64,000 bases of DNA. Origin: SIG299 sp045531895. GTDB taxonomy: Bacteria > Bacillota > Clostridia > Lachnospirales > Lachnospiraceae. Both the position numbers and the translations under genes were made by a program. The stretch is from positions 6,970 through 70,969 of the forward strand of contig JAZSEW010000025.1 in assembly GCA_045531895.1 (NCBI GenBank), in the 5' to 3' direction. Positions 28,401 through 37,456 of this stretch are shown piece after piece. The notes beneath the pieces were generated by a model. It saw nothing but the letters and a program-made list of their open reading frames with translations. It made no database searches and was not told the DNA's origin. Positions within the stretch are counted from its first letter, which is position 1. Each line of letters begins with the position of its first letter.

Positions 28401-28559
28401 GATTCTTTAGAGCAGGCAGTAGCAATTTTGAAGGATCTCGCTGCGGATAACCGTATTGTGGGAATTATTTCCCATGTAGAAGAATTGAAGGAATGTATTG
28501 ATAAAAAGATACTGCTGAACAAGAGTACACAGGGCAGCAGTATCTCTTGGAATAACTAG
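25437..28559 (+). CDS. sbcC: SbcC nuclease ATPase subunit (Rad50-like)
   Basis: A 1040-residue SMC-like protein. Walker A is GATGAGKT (35-42). Long coiled coils flank a zinc hook CPVC (527-530), and the C-terminal half carries the signature KSLSGGESFKAALSLALGLS and Walker B/D-loop FVDEGFGSLD. It dimerises through the hook and tethers DNA ends for SbcD. Complete and coupled to sbcD by a four-base overlap. Confidence 0.95.
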   Translation: MKPVYLELCAFGPFAGQVILPLEQIVSEGVFLVHGATGAGKTTIFDAISFALFGNASGENRPADSFRSDFATEDSKTYVILEFTHSGQAYKIERSPAYRRPKQRGEGYTDSKAEAVLTMPNGMKIVGYQMVTDKVEEILCVDWKQFKQISMIAQGEFLKLLTVESKERGEIFRKIFHTGELSRIGKDLKERMLKVKRFCEEQDKSIIQYYCGIDNSSDSEHKAQIEEFFDSKDIHKAVDFQEILLQLIEEDREEIKRTGEQLSVAEQKLTELRVRESKAVEWLEKKKEFAAMEEQLQDMLVLEQKNLQEKRRLALVKRAATMVRPQKEAYLTARAESEQLQAAIAEKEHRMAELWEQEEKIVLLYQKAQADKVNMDRLLVKMEQLKNEVKLLTQKEEQEEEYRRMEQAAEALRGQEEQQKQSAKQKEERFLECRRKQDRLAEIYQNGRALEVQERELKEELTELENQEKRFESFEKIRENYLELTAQISGLLEKKQKQNAVLQQMEAAYTCEQAGMLAMELEYGSPCPVCGSKEHPEPAKPSNSTITKEELGRQKQEYQEISDKLESLGKEAAAEKGTMELLLQQLGIRAEGAALQQLIEERRERRQVVKQTLSKVEEQLDTLVKEQEEGMRAREEAAELEQELTENRAELEVLQEKMQRIRMEQQAITQTIKRILLDASFETVKDASEALKAVEQEHEEKKQGIIQAEQSYQEWSSKKQSEAAVLEQLTGQKLVRLQKQQLALEDYEKAVRLAGFDSEEEFERTMLSEEETEQLEQQTLETESRLIRFKERHMLLSQELGRVAPEISEGFTEQIEELQQEKENLSARITRLTSRAETNEKVRKNVETQLLVRNQMQKEYSNVSVLSDVANGELTGKDRLPFEQYVQAFYFEQVIYEANLRLKKMSGGRYALQRRTEAENRRSVTGLDLEIMDYFTGKARSVKSLSGGESFKAALSLALGLSDVIQGYAGGVVVETMFVDEGFGSLDKDSLEQAVAILKDLAADNRIVGIISHVEELKECIDKKILLNKSTQGSSISWNN

Positions 28560-28578
28560 GAGATAAAAGGAGGCTGTT

Positions 28579-31500
28579 TTGATTATTCACGACTTTGCGC
28601 TAAATGAAATAGAGTTGAATGACAGCTATTTACAGAATGCATTTTCGCTGGAGCAGGAGTACCTTTTAAGTCTTGAGGCAGATCGGCTGTTGGCCGGATT
28701 TTATGAAATTGCCGGAAAGACACCGAAGAATAAGAGATATTCGGGTGGCTGGGAGGATCAGGATATTGCCGGACACACGCTGGGGCATTATTTGACGGCA
28801 CTGGCTCAGGCGTACGCGGGAACAGGAGACAGGACGTTTCTGGAACGCCTTGAATATATCGTAGACTCTTTAGAGGAATGTCAGGCAGAATCAGGATACC
28901 TCTCTGCTTTCAAGGAGGAATTGTTTGATAATCTGGAGCAGGGAAAACAGGCATGGGTGCCTTGGTATACCATGCATAAAATTCTGGCCGGATTGATTAA
29001 GGTATATCAGCTGACAGGTCTTCCGAATGCTCTGACGATTGCCATACGCCTTGGAACCTGGGTGGCAAACAGGGTAAACCGCTGGGATGAGGCAATGAAG
29101 GCACAGGTACTTGCAACAGAGTATGGCGGAATGAATGACTGTCTGTATGAGCTTTACAGGGAAAGCGGAAAAATTGAATTTATGATGGCGGCGGAGAAGT
29201 TTGATGAACTTCCGCTGTTTCAGGAAATATATAACGATAATGATATTCTGGACGGCAAACATGCCAATGCTACCATACCAAAATTTCTGGGTGCTTTAAA
29301 CCGTTATCTGACGGTAGGAGAAGGTCAGGAATTTTATCTGGATGCGGCAAGAAAATTTTTTGATATGGTGGTGGAAAACCACACCTACATTACGGGTGGA
29401 AACAGTGAATGGGAGCATTTTGGTGCACCGAAGATTTTGGCAGCAGAACGCACGAACTGTAACTGTGAAACCTGTAATGCATACAACATGCTGAAGCTGG
29501 CACGAGGCTTGTTTCAAGCGACAGGTGATAAGAAATATCTGGAGTTTTATGAGGGCACGTTCTGGAATTCCATCGTGTCTTCCCAAAATCCGAAAACAGG
29601 AATGTCCATGTATTTTCAGCCGATGGCAACGGGATATTTTAAAGTGTTCAGCCGCTCGTTTGATAACTTCTGGTGTTGCACAGGCACCGGAATGGAAAAT
29701 TTTACAAAGCTGACCGATAGTATTTATTTTACCAGGGATAATACGATATACCTTGGAATGTACATTTCTTCCGCATTAAGGAATGATTTTATGGGAGTCA
29801 CCGTTCGGATGTTTGCTGATCTTCCGGCAAGTCCGATAGTACGGGTTGTGGTAGAAAAAGAATCTGAAGGTGAAACAAAGATTGCATTTCGTAAGCCGGA
29901 ATGGAGTAAAAAAGGCTTTTCTGTTGTACGCAAGGGTATAAATTTAAAAACTGAGGAGCGGGGCGGCTTTGTATATGTTTCTGTGGACAAGGGCATGACC
30001 GAAATCGAGGCGGAGTTTACACCGGAGGTTGGCATCCATCCACTGCCGGATGATCCGAATGTGGTGGCATTTACTTATGGTCATCTGGTGCTTTCCGCAG
30101 GACTTGGAACCCAAGAAATGGTAACTTCCCTAACCGGTGTTAATGTAACGGTGCCGACCAGGGAAATTAAAATTAAGGATACGCTGGAACTTACTTCCGG
30201 CAGCGTGGAGGAGTGGAAACTGCATCCGGAGCAGGCACTGGTTCGCCAGGGAAATACTTTGAATTTCCGATTGTCCGGCACGGATGAGGATAATAATCTT
30301 GTATTTTCTCCTCACTATGCGAGATTTGCAGAAAGATACGGCATATATTGGAGGTTGACTCAGGGAAAGGAGAAGGAAAAAAAGATGCAGGAAACAGCAG
30401 AGAAAAAGAAATCTAAGAAACCGCTGATTATTGCGTTGCTGGTGATTGTACTTCTATTGTTACTTGCAACCGGATTTTTTGTAGCACTGGAGGTTTCGGA
30501 AAGCTTCCGGAATGCGGTGCTTGGCAAGGAAACGAGCGGAGAGAAGCTTGAAAATGTAACGACACCGACACCAACTGGTATTTTAACAGAAAGACATGAA
30601 AACAGTGAGATTGTGGAGCCTACGGAAATTCCGATGGTTTCTGCGAAGCTGATGCAGCTGAAGGATTTGGAATATGAAGCAGCAGTTGCCAATACCGGTG
30701 ATTTGCGTGGTTTTACGGCGTTGGTAGAGCAGATTGGAGGAAAACAGTATTTAACCTTCTCTAACGGAGTTTACAAAGTTTCATATAAGAATGAATTACC
30801 TGTAACTACAATGTCTTCCGTGAATTTGTATGAGGTGATTATTTCCAACGGAGTGCAGACACAAACTTTTTACTGGGATTACTATGCGGACAGTGGCGAA
30901 GTGGCAAAACTTTGCCCATATGTGGGAGATTTTTGCAAAAACGGCAGAGAGCAGCTGGTATTTTCTTTCCTTGCAGATGGCAATGATGCGGCGGATACCC
31001 TTCATGTGGTGGCGGGAAATAATTTGCAGGAATATTATGTGATACAGCCGGAGGCTGCGCTTTCCAATCTGATTACGGTAAATGGTTATCTGGATGCGGG
31101 AAAGAGCACGCTGGCAGATATTTCCTCTGATAACAGAAATTATTATGTTTCTTTGCCGGAGTGTCGGATGGATTTGGCTGAGGAAGTGTTTGCGGTAAAA
31201 GCTGATTCTAATCTGACCTATGAAATTACGGATAATGGAATTGTGCTACAGAGCTTTGTAGAAATCGGAGAAGGACAGTTTGTGGGAAGAATCCGCGGCA
31301 ATATTACGTTTTCTTCCAGAGATGTATTCCGGTTAAGCTCCCCAAGCTTTTACGCCTTTGCAGAGGATGATTTCTGCGATGTGGATTCCATGGGTATTGT
31401 GACTCCGGTAACAGAGGATGAGCTGAACCGGACAAGAATTCCGGTAACAGGTGATGGCGGTGAGCGATTACTTGTCAGAGCACGGGAAGAAATTACCATG

Positions 31501-32190
31501 CATGATTTAAAGAAAGAGAATTTCCGGTATGATGAAAACGGTTTTCTTGCCTACTATGAAGATGGTGTGAAAAAATCTTTGACCGGTATTGATGTTTCCA
31601 AGTGGCAGTATGATATCAACTGGAAAAAGGTAAAGGCGGCAGGTGTGGATTATGCCATTATCCGCCTTGGCTATCGAGGCACTGCACCGGAGGGAAATTG
31701 TGCAATGGACCCGTATTTTGAACAGAATATTAAGGGAGCATTGAACGCAGGGCTACAGGTCGGTGTCTACTATTTTACGCAGGCAATTACGGTGGAAGAG
31801 GCAATTGAGGAAGCAAATATTGTAATTGATGCAATAAAAAATTATAATGTTACATTTCCTGTGGTGTACGATACTGTGTCCCGTGAGGACGGTCGTGCCA
31901 ATAATTTATCCAATGCGGAGCGTTCAGCCTGTGCCAAGGCATTTTGTGATACTGTTTTAGCAGCGGGCTATACTCCGGTAGTTTATTCCAGTACGAACTG
32001 GGCTATACTTGACCTGAATCTGGAAGGACTGACAAACTATGATTTGTGGTATGCGTATTACGGTACACCGGAAAATCTGTATCTTCCGTATAGCTTTGCT
32101 ATGTGGCAGTACACAGACAGCGGTAAGGTGGACGGAATTTCGACCAACGTGGATTTAAACATCAGCTTTATGGATTATTCTACAAGATAG
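28579..32190 (+). CDS. GH127 arabinofuranosidase fused through a membrane helix to a GH25 lysozyme-like domain
   Basis: A 1203-residue protein with a TTG start behind AAAGGAGG. Residues 1-595 are a full GH127 beta-L-arabinofuranosidase-type (alpha/alpha)6 barrel with the zinc/catalytic set E297-T-C299 and C366-C367. No signal peptide precedes it, so this part is cytosolic. A membrane helix lies at about 614-640, then an unassigned 350-residue region and a GH25 domain from D1005 (GIDVSKW). In GH25 an acid Glu normally follows two residues after the second Asp; here it reads Y-D1098-T-V1100, so lysozyme activity is doubtful. An ATG at 30385 (residue 603) with AAAGGAG 12 bases upstream sits exactly at the junction. 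A second, shorter product may start there. Either a true fusion or two genes joined by a lost stop. Confidence 0.85.
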   Translation: MIIHDFALNEIELNDSYLQNAFSLEQEYLLSLEADRLLAGFYEIAGKTPKNKRYSGGWEDQDIAGHTLGHYLTALAQAYAGTGDRTFLERLEYIVDSLEECQAESGYLSAFKEELFDNLEQGKQAWVPWYTMHKILAGLIKVYQLTGLPNALTIAIRLGTWVANRVNRWDEAMKAQVLATEYGGMNDCLYELYRESGKIEFMMAAEKFDELPLFQEIYNDNDILDGKHANATIPKFLGALNRYLTVGEGQEFYLDAARKFFDMVVENHTYITGGNSEWEHFGAPKILAAERTNCNCETCNAYNMLKLARGLFQATGDKKYLEFYEGTFWNSIVSSQNPKTGMSMYFQPMATGYFKVFSRSFDNFWCCTGTGMENFTKLTDSIYFTRDNTIYLGMYISSALRNDFMGVTVRMFADLPASPIVRVVVEKESEGETKIAFRKPEWSKKGFSVVRKGINLKTEERGGFVYVSVDKGMTEIEAEFTPEVGIHPLPDDPNVVAFTYGHLVLSAGLGTQEMVTSLTGVNVTVPTREIKIKDTLELTSGSVEEWKLHPEQALVRQGNTLNFRLSGTDEDNNLVFSPHYARFAERYGIYWRLTQGKEKEKKMQETAEKKKSKKPLIIALLVIVLLLLLATGFFVALEVSESFRNAVLGKETSGEKLENVTTPTPTGILTERHENSEIVEPTEIPMVSAKLMQLKDLEYEAAVANTGDLRGFTALVEQIGGKQYLTFSNGVYKVSYKNELPVTTMSSVNLYEVIISNGVQTQTFYWDYYADSGEVAKLCPYVGDFCKNGREQLVFSFLADGNDAADTLHVVAGNNLQEYYVIQPEAALSNLITVNGYLDAGKSTLADISSDNRNYYVSLPECRMDLAEEVFAVKADSNLTYEITDNGIVLQSFVEIGEGQFVGRIRGNITFSSRDVFRLSSPSFYAFAEDDFCDVDSMGIVTPVTEDELNRTRIPVTGDGGERLLVRAREEITMHDLKKENFRYDENGFLAYYEDGVKKSLTGIDVSKWQYDINWKKVKAAGVDYAIIRLGYRGTAPEGNCAMDPYFEQNIKGALNAGLQVGVYYFTQAITVEEAIEEANIVIDAIKNYNVTFPVVYDTVSREDGRANNLSNAERSACAKAFCDTVLAAGYTPVVYSSTNWAILDLNLEGLTNYDLWYAYYGTPENLYLPYSFAMWQYTDSGKVDGISTNVDLNISFMDYSTR
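30366..30387 (+). promoter_or_regulatory. Internal ribosome site and start inside the GH127-GH25 fusion
   Basis: AAAGGAGAAGG precedes an in-frame ATG at 30385. Translation from it would give a 601-residue protein starting just before the membrane helix, a normal architecture for a membrane-anchored GH25 protein. Confidence 0.5.
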
Positions 32191-32202
32191 ATTGGAAATA
32201 CG

Positions 32203-33282
32203 ATGACATACGATTATTCAGAAATAGTGCCATATTTATTACACTGGTATGAAAGAAATGCCAGAATCCTTAGATGGCGGGAAGAACCGAAGCCTTATTA
32301 TGTATGGGTTTCGGAAATTATGCTGCAGCAAACAAGAGTAGAGGCGGACAAGGGATACTTTGACCGCTTCATTGCGGAACTTCCGGATATTCGTGCGCTG
32401 GCATCTGCCGATGAGGAAAAACTTCTGAAACTTTGGGAAGGACTGGGGTATTATAACCGGGTTCGAAACATGCAGAAGGCAGCGCGACTTGTGATGACGG
32501 AATACGACGGTGAGCTTCCGGCAGATTATGAAGCTTTGAAAAAACTGCCTGGAATCGGTTCTTATACCGCAGGAGCCATTGCGTCTATTGCTTTTGGAAT
32601 TCCGGAACCTTCTGTGGACGGAAATGTACTCAGAGTATTAAAGCGGGTAGCGGCAAGCTTTGATGATATTACCAAAGATAAAGTAAAAAAAGAGCTGGAA
32701 GAAGATGTGCGGCGGATTATGCCGGAAAGCCGTCCGGGTGATTTTAATCAGTCGCTTATGGAACTGGGAGCAACTGTCTGTCTGCCAAATGGCAGACCAT
32801 TGTGTGAACAGTGTCCGGTGATGCACCTTTGCAAGGCGTTTCATCAGGGAGTGGAATTGCAGATTCCGGTGAAGGCACCGAAAAAAGAACGCAAAATTGA
32901 GGAACGCACGGTATTTATTATTAAACAGGAGTGTAAAACTCCTTTGGAAATTGTGCTGCACAAGCGTCCGGATACGGGGCTGCTTTCCGGAATGTGGGAA
33001 CTCCCCAATAAGTTGGGGCATCAGAAAGAGGAAGAGGTACAGGAATTCTTTCCAAATGCAGAAATAACACGTCTTCCTGACGGAAAGCATATCTTTTCCC
33101 ATGTGGAATGGCGGATGTGGTGCTATGAAATAAAATTGAAAGAGGCAGAAATGCTGCCACAGGATATAGAACAAGACTCAAAAACATTCACTTTGCAGGA
33201 AATTAAGGAGCAGATATCACTTCCATCAGCATTTGATTGCTGCAAAAAATACATGGATGGTAACAAGGAGAAAAAAATATGA
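32203..33282 (+). CDS. mutY: A/G-specific adenine DNA glycosylase
   Basis: A 359-residue base-excision enzyme that removes adenine mispaired with 8-oxoguanine. Visible features are MLQQTRVEADKGYF with the catalytic Glu, the helix-hairpin-helix LPGIGSYTAGAIASIAFG, the catalytic Asp in SVDGNVLRVLKRV, the iron-sulfur ligands in CLPNGRPLCEQCPVMHLC (C-x6-x2-x5 spacing), and a Nudix-like C-terminal domain (HIFSHVEWRMW). Overlaps secDF by ATGA. Confidence 0.95.
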   Translation: MTYDYSEIVPYLLHWYERNARILRWREEPKPYYVWVSEIMLQQTRVEADKGYFDRFIAELPDIRALASADEEKLLKLWEGLGYYNRVRNMQKAARLVMTEYDGELPADYEALKKLPGIGSYTAGAIASIAFGIPEPSVDGNVLRVLKRVAASFDDITKDKVKKELEEDVRRIMPESRPGDFNQSLMELGATVCLPNGRPLCEQCPVMHLCKAFHQGVELQIPVKAPKKERKIEERTVFIIKQECKTPLEIVLHKRPDTGLLSGMWELPNKLGHQKEEEVQEFFPNAEITRLPDGKHIFSHVEWRMWCYEIKLKEAEMLPQDIEQDSKTFTLQEIKEQISLPSAFDCCKKYMDGNKEKKI

Positions 33283-35516
33283 ATCACAAAGGAAAATCAT
33301 TTTTAAGTTTGCTGCTGGTGCTGGCTGTCATGGCGGCATTGGCTTTTGTAAGCATTGTGGGCATTGGAACGGACAAACTGTTTAGTGCTGCGCAAATTAA
33401 GAAGGGACTTGATTTGGCAGGAGGTTTAAGCATTACCTATCAGACGGTGAAGGAAGACCCAAGTGCGGAAGAACTGTCGGATACCCGTTATAAACTGCAG
33501 ATGAGAGTGGACAATTACTCTACAGAGGCTGCGGTGTATCAGGAAGGAACCAATCGAATCAATGTGGATATTCCCGGAGTATCCGATGCGGAAAAGATTT
33601 TAAAGGAACTTGGTCAGGCGGGGTCTATTTACTTTATTTATGGCAGTGGTAATATTACCTTTGATTTTGCTCAGGAAAGTTATGTGTTGACAAAGACCAT
33701 GGAAGAAATTGCAGCAACAGGCGGTGTGGTAATTACAGGTGCAGATATTGCAAAGGCAGAGGCACTTATGACAGACACTCAGAATGGTGTCGGCAAAGAA
33801 TATGTAGTTTCTCTTACTTTAAATGATGCCGGACGAGGAAAGTTTGCAGAAGCAACCCGTATCAGTATCGGCAAGCAGATTGCCATTGTGTATGATGGAG
33901 AGGTTATCAGTGCTCCGTCCGTATCTACAGCGATTACCGATGGAAATGCTGTGATTAACGGCATGGAAAGCTTTGAAGAAGCCAACAAACTGGCAACAAC
34001 CATCCGTATTGGTGCATTGCCGCTGGAACTGACGGAAATCCGTTCCACAGTCGTTGGAGCACAGCTTGGTGAGGATGCAATTGAGACCAGTTTATTTGCT
34101 GCGGCAATCGGTTTTGCCTGTGTGCTGTTATTTATGATTATTTATTACCGTATTCCGGGGCTGGCATCCGGTATAGCACTTTCCATTTATGTGGGGCTGA
34201 TGGTAATTGTCTTAAATATTTTTGATGTGACATTAACTTTGCAGGGTATGGCAGGTATTATTTTATCCGTAGGTATGGCGGTGGATGCAAATGTTATTAT
34301 ATTCCAGAGAATCAGAGAAGAACTGGCAACAGGGAAAACCGTACGTTCTGCCATGAAGCTTGGATTTGGAAAAGCGCTGTCTGCCATTGTGGATGGAAAT
34401 GTAACAACTCTGATTGCAGCATTTGTATTGTATTTCCTTGGTTCGGGCGGCGTAAAGGGCTTTGCCATTACTCTGGCTATCGGTATTATTCTCTCCATGT
34501 TTACGGCACTGACCGTAACCAGATTTATTTTAAATGCCCTGTATGGTATTGGTTTTGATCATGAGAAATTTTACGGAATCCAGAAAGAAAGAAAAATTCT
34601 GCCGTTTGTACAGAATTTCAAAAAGTTTGTGGCGGTATCAGCGGTGATTATCCTGGCGGGATTTGCTGCTATGGGAATTTATGCTGCGCAGGGAAAGGAA
34701 GTATTAAACTATGGTCTTGATTTTAAGGGGGGTACTTCACTGAGTGTTACTTTCCCGGATGAACTGACGGAAAAGTTAAATCAGCGTTTGGAAAACACAG
34801 TGTCGGAAACATTATCTCTGACTGCGGAAATTGTACAGGTAACAGGTGAAAACACCTATATTATCAAAACAGTTGAATTATCCCAGGAGCAGAGAGCAGA
34901 ACTTACAAATGTTCTGGTGAAAGACTATAATGTGGATGAATCCCTGATTCAGACGGAAAATATCAGTGGCAAGGTGAGCGGAGAAATGAAATCTTCTGCG
35001 ATTAAAGCGGTGATTATTGCAACCATCTGTATGCTGATTTATATCTGGGTACGTTTTAAAAACTTTAATTTTGCCGGAAGTGCAGTGGCAGCACTGTTAC
35101 ATGATGTACTGGTGGTGCTGGCAGTTTATTCAATTGGCAGAATTGCAGTAGGAAATACCTTTATTGCCTGCATGTTGACGATTGTAGGTTATTCTATTAA
35201 TGCTACAATTGTTATTTTTGACCGTGTCCGCGAAAATCTCGCCCAGAATGAGGAAGGACTTCCTCTGGAGCAGATTGTAAATAAGAGTGTAACAGAAACG
35301 TTGTCCAGAAGTATCAACTCTTCTTTGACAACCTTTGTTATGGTTGTGATGCTGGCTGTGTTTGGAGTGGATACTATTCAGGAATTTGCAATTCCTTTGA
35401 TGGCAGGTATTATTGCAGGAGCCTGGTCTTCCGTATGTGTTACCGGTGGTTTATGGTATGTATTGGAACGTAGATTCCCAAAACGCAGGGAAGCAGAAGA
35501 AAGTCAGGAAGAATAG
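33279..35516 (+). CDS. secDF: Protein translocase SecD-SecF fusion
   Basis: A 745-residue fusion of SecD and SecF, which pulls exported proteins through SecYEG using the proton motive force. The SecD half has LDLAGGLSITY and the six-helix block around residues 265-425; the SecF half begins near residue 445 with GLDFKGGTSLSV and a second six-helix block. The SecD outside domain is short compared with Gram-negative SecD, as usual in Clostridia. Translationally coupled to mutY, which has no functional link. Confidence 0.95.
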   Translation: MNHKGKSFLSLLLVLAVMAALAFVSIVGIGTDKLFSAAQIKKGLDLAGGLSITYQTVKEDPSAEELSDTRYKLQMRVDNYSTEAAVYQEGTNRINVDIPGVSDAEKILKELGQAGSIYFIYGSGNITFDFAQESYVLTKTMEEIAATGGVVITGADIAKAEALMTDTQNGVGKEYVVSLTLNDAGRGKFAEATRISIGKQIAIVYDGEVISAPSVSTAITDGNAVINGMESFEEANKLATTIRIGALPLELTEIRSTVVGAQLGEDAIETSLFAAAIGFACVLLFMIIYYRIPGLASGIALSIYVGLMVIVLNIFDVTLTLQGMAGIILSVGMAVDANVIIFQRIREELATGKTVRSAMKLGFGKALSAIVDGNVTTLIAAFVLYFLGSGGVKGFAITLAIGIILSMFTALTVTRFILNALYGIGFDHEKFYGIQKERKILPFVQNFKKFVAVSAVIILAGFAAMGIYAAQGKEVLNYGLDFKGGTSLSVTFPDELTEKLNQRLENTVSETLSLTAEIVQVTGENTYIIKTVELSQEQRAELTNVLVKDYNVDESLIQTENISGKVSGEMKSSAIKAVIIATICMLIYIWVRFKNFNFAGSAVAALLHDVLVVLAVYSIGRIAVGNTFIACMLTIVGYSINATIVIFDRVRENLAQNEEGLPLEQIVNKSVTETLSRSINSSLTTFVMVVMLAVFGVDTIQEFAIPLMAGIIAGAWSSVCVTGGLWYVLERRFPKRREAEESQEE

Positions 35517-35614
35517 TTTAGGAAAAAATTTATAAAGGATTTATTTTATTTCACGGCATTTTGTGGTAACATGATATACGGAAATATGATAAAAAATATA
35601 GTGCGGAGATTGTT

Positions 35615-36340
35615 ATGAACCTAAAAAATAAAAAAACAGTTTTGAACGATGAGGCTGCTTTATACAGTCACAGGGAGGATGTCAGTGAAAAAGAAAAGTG
35701 GCAGAATATGTCGGGAAAAGAACGCTGGCAGTATTTTGCGGATTATTATCTGGTACGTATTATCGTTACCGTACTCGTAGCAGCAGTAATTATTTCTATT
35801 TTGTATACCATGCTGACACCAAAGCCGGACATTGTGCTGTCGGTAGCAGTAATTAATGATTCTGTGCACTATCAGACCTACGAGGATGTGCAAAAGGAAT
35901 TTGATGAGTTACTTTCTCTTGACCCGGAAACCCAGAAAACGTTGTTTGATACCGGCTACAGCTTTGAGAATGACTATCAGGCGTTTCAGAAGTTTGCAAT
36001 GTATAACGCGGTAGGTGATTTGGATGTGACAATTATGCCGCTTTCCGTGTTTGAAACCTATGCTCCGCAAAGCTTTTTTTCTCCGATAGCGGAGCTGTTA
36101 CCGACGGATTTATATATGAGTCTTTCGGAATATATGCTGGAAACTAAACTACGGGATGCAGACGGAAATCTGATTCCTGATTCGGAGACGGTACTTGGTA
36201 TCAGTCTTGGTAACTCCCGATTCTATGCTGGACAGCAGTATCCGGAGCCGATGGTGCTGGCAATAAATGCGGCACCGGAGAATAACCAGAATATTGAAAA
36301 GTTTTTGAGGTTTTTATTCTTTCCGGATGATGTGAAATAG
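35615..36340 (+). CDS. Single-pass membrane protein of unknown function
   Basis: A 241-residue protein: a charged cytosolic N-terminus (about 45 residues, with the WQNMSGKERWQYFADYY motif), one membrane helix at about residues 50-68, and an outside domain of about 170 residues. No family is recognised. The outside domain alternates acidic and aromatic residues and has a substrate-binding-protein-like run (LDVTIMPLSVFETYAP). The 98-base gap upstream suggests its own promoter, but I find no convincing pair of boxes. It is followed by a clear terminator. Confidence 0.75.
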   Translation: MNLKNKKTVLNDEAALYSHREDVSEKEKWQNMSGKERWQYFADYYLVRIIVTVLVAAVIISILYTMLTPKPDIVLSVAVINDSVHYQTYEDVQKEFDELLSLDPETQKTLFDTGYSFENDYQAFQKFAMYNAVGDLDVTIMPLSVFETYAPQSFFSPIAELLPTDLYMSLSEYMLETKLRDADGNLIPDSETVLGISLGNSRFYAGQQYPEPMVLAINAAPENNQNIEKFLRFLFFPDDVK

Positions 36341-36370
36341 AATTGCAAACAGAGCAAAATTATATTATAA

Positions 36371-36401
36371 TAGATATGTCTGTGGACATATCTATTTTTT
36401 T
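36371..36401 (+). terminator. Terminator after the single-pass membrane protein gene
   Basis: A 9-bp perfect stem (AGATATGTC with GACATATCT), a 4-base loop and seven T residues. Confidence 0.85.
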
Positions 36402-36402
36402 G

Positions 36403-36460
36403 GGAGGATAATCCTCCACCGTTGTGCGGTGGGAAGATTTTATCAGGAAAGCAAGGAGGA
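36403..36460 (+). promoter_or_regulatory. Structured leader with sequestered ribosome site, copy A
   Basis: GGAGGAT (36403-36409), ATCCTCC (36411-36417), a hairpin CCACCG/CGGTGG (36416-36432) and the real ribosome site AAGGAGGA (36453-36460), seven bases from the ATG at 36467. ATCCTCC can pair with either GGAGG tract, so the ribosome site could be hidden or freed. Same layout as the leaders at 47753 and 49327, with a different hairpin sequence. Confidence 0.5.
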
Positions 36461-36466
36461 GTTGTT

Positions 36467-37414
36467 ATGGCTAATACAAAAGGTACACAAAATAGAACAA
36501 ATAAATCAGGAAGAAGTTCATCTTCGAAAAAGGGAAGTTCAAGAAAGAAAAAGAATTCTTCGGATGATACTATGAAATTTTTACTGGTACTTATCATCGC
36601 AGGAATTGCGATTGCGCTGATTTTCTTTTCTCAGTCTGACGAGGAGGGAAAAACAGGAAATATGGTAACCGGTACGCCGACACCAACTGTGATGGAAGAA
36701 GCAACAAATTCACCGAAGCCGACGAATACACCAAAGCCTACAGAGGCTGTGGTACCTACACCGGGTCAGCAGGCAGAGCCTACAGAGGAGCCGGAACCGA
36801 CAGTAACACCGGAGGCAACGGAAGCCCCGGTTCCTACCAATACACCGACCCCGGCGCCAACTCCTGCAGTCAGTGCAGAGGAAGCAAGGGAGAAAGTAAA
36901 GGAACAGGTGGATACTTCTGTTTATGATCTTCAAATGGTAAATGATAATTTGAAGGTAGGTAACGGCAGCTATTATCAGTTTGGTGCAATTTCAGGACAG
37001 GAATTCGTATACCCGTTCCTTGTAGTAAATAAGCTGGACGGAACCCTGCACTTTTATGATTCTACAGAAGATACAGTGTTTGATTTTACAAAGTTTCCAC
37101 TGCAGGCAGAGGCAACTACGGCACCGACACCAACTAAGGCACCGGCGGGAAATCTCACAGCAGAAGAAGCTTATGGGGTGCTTTGCACATATTCCAAGGA
37201 TGCACTTCATATTGCAAAAGAAGTAAAGGAGTACGATGCAGAGTACGGAAATGAACTTACCTTCATTAATGGTGTGGACTGCTATCGTTTTAATTTATCA
37301 GAATATAGTAACGGAAAAGTAAGAAACAGGGGTGAATTTTACGTTTCCGTGGATGGTAAAAAGTGTTATTACATAGACAGTAATACAAATGAATTTGTTG
37401 AGGCGGCAAAATAA
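36467..37414 (+). CDS. Membrane-anchored protein with Thr/Pro-rich stalk
   Basis: A 315-residue protein. A Ser/Lys/Asn-rich basic N-terminus (residues 1-35) is followed by a membrane helix at about 38-55 (FLLVLIIAGIAIALIFF). A TPTP/PKPT/EPEPT-rich stalk spans about 65-135, and two small outside domains are separated by another short TPTPTKAPAG linker. Such stalks hold domains off the membrane in the Gram-positive wall, and the repeats may be glycosylated. No enzymatic motif is seen. ATG at 36467 is chosen over an upstream frame start at 36422 because of the GGAGGA ribosome site. Confidence 0.8.
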   Translation: MANTKGTQNRTNKSGRSSSSKKGSSRKKKNSSDDTMKFLLVLIIAGIAIALIFFSQSDEEGKTGNMVTGTPTPTVMEEATNSPKPTNTPKPTEAVVPTPGQQAEPTEEPEPTVTPEATEAPVPTNTPTPAPTPAVSAEEAREKVKEQVDTSVYDLQMVNDNLKVGNGSYYQFGAISGQEFVYPFLVVNKLDGTLHFYDSTEDTVFDFTKFPLQAEATTAPTPTKAPAGNLTAEEAYGVLCTYSKDALHIAKEVKEYDAEYGNELTFINGVDCYRFNLSEYSNGKVRNRGEFYVSVDGKKCYYIDSNTNEFVEAAK

Positions 37415-37456
37415 GATAGAGCATACATAGGATGTGGCAATAAGGGGTTAGCAAAC

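Noticed and set aside
36660..36870. Tandem DNA repeat in the Thr/Pro-rich stalk region
   Set aside because: The repetition is at protein level (TP, KPT, EPT units) with varied codons; no regular DNA repeat unit, and nothing like a CRISPR array.
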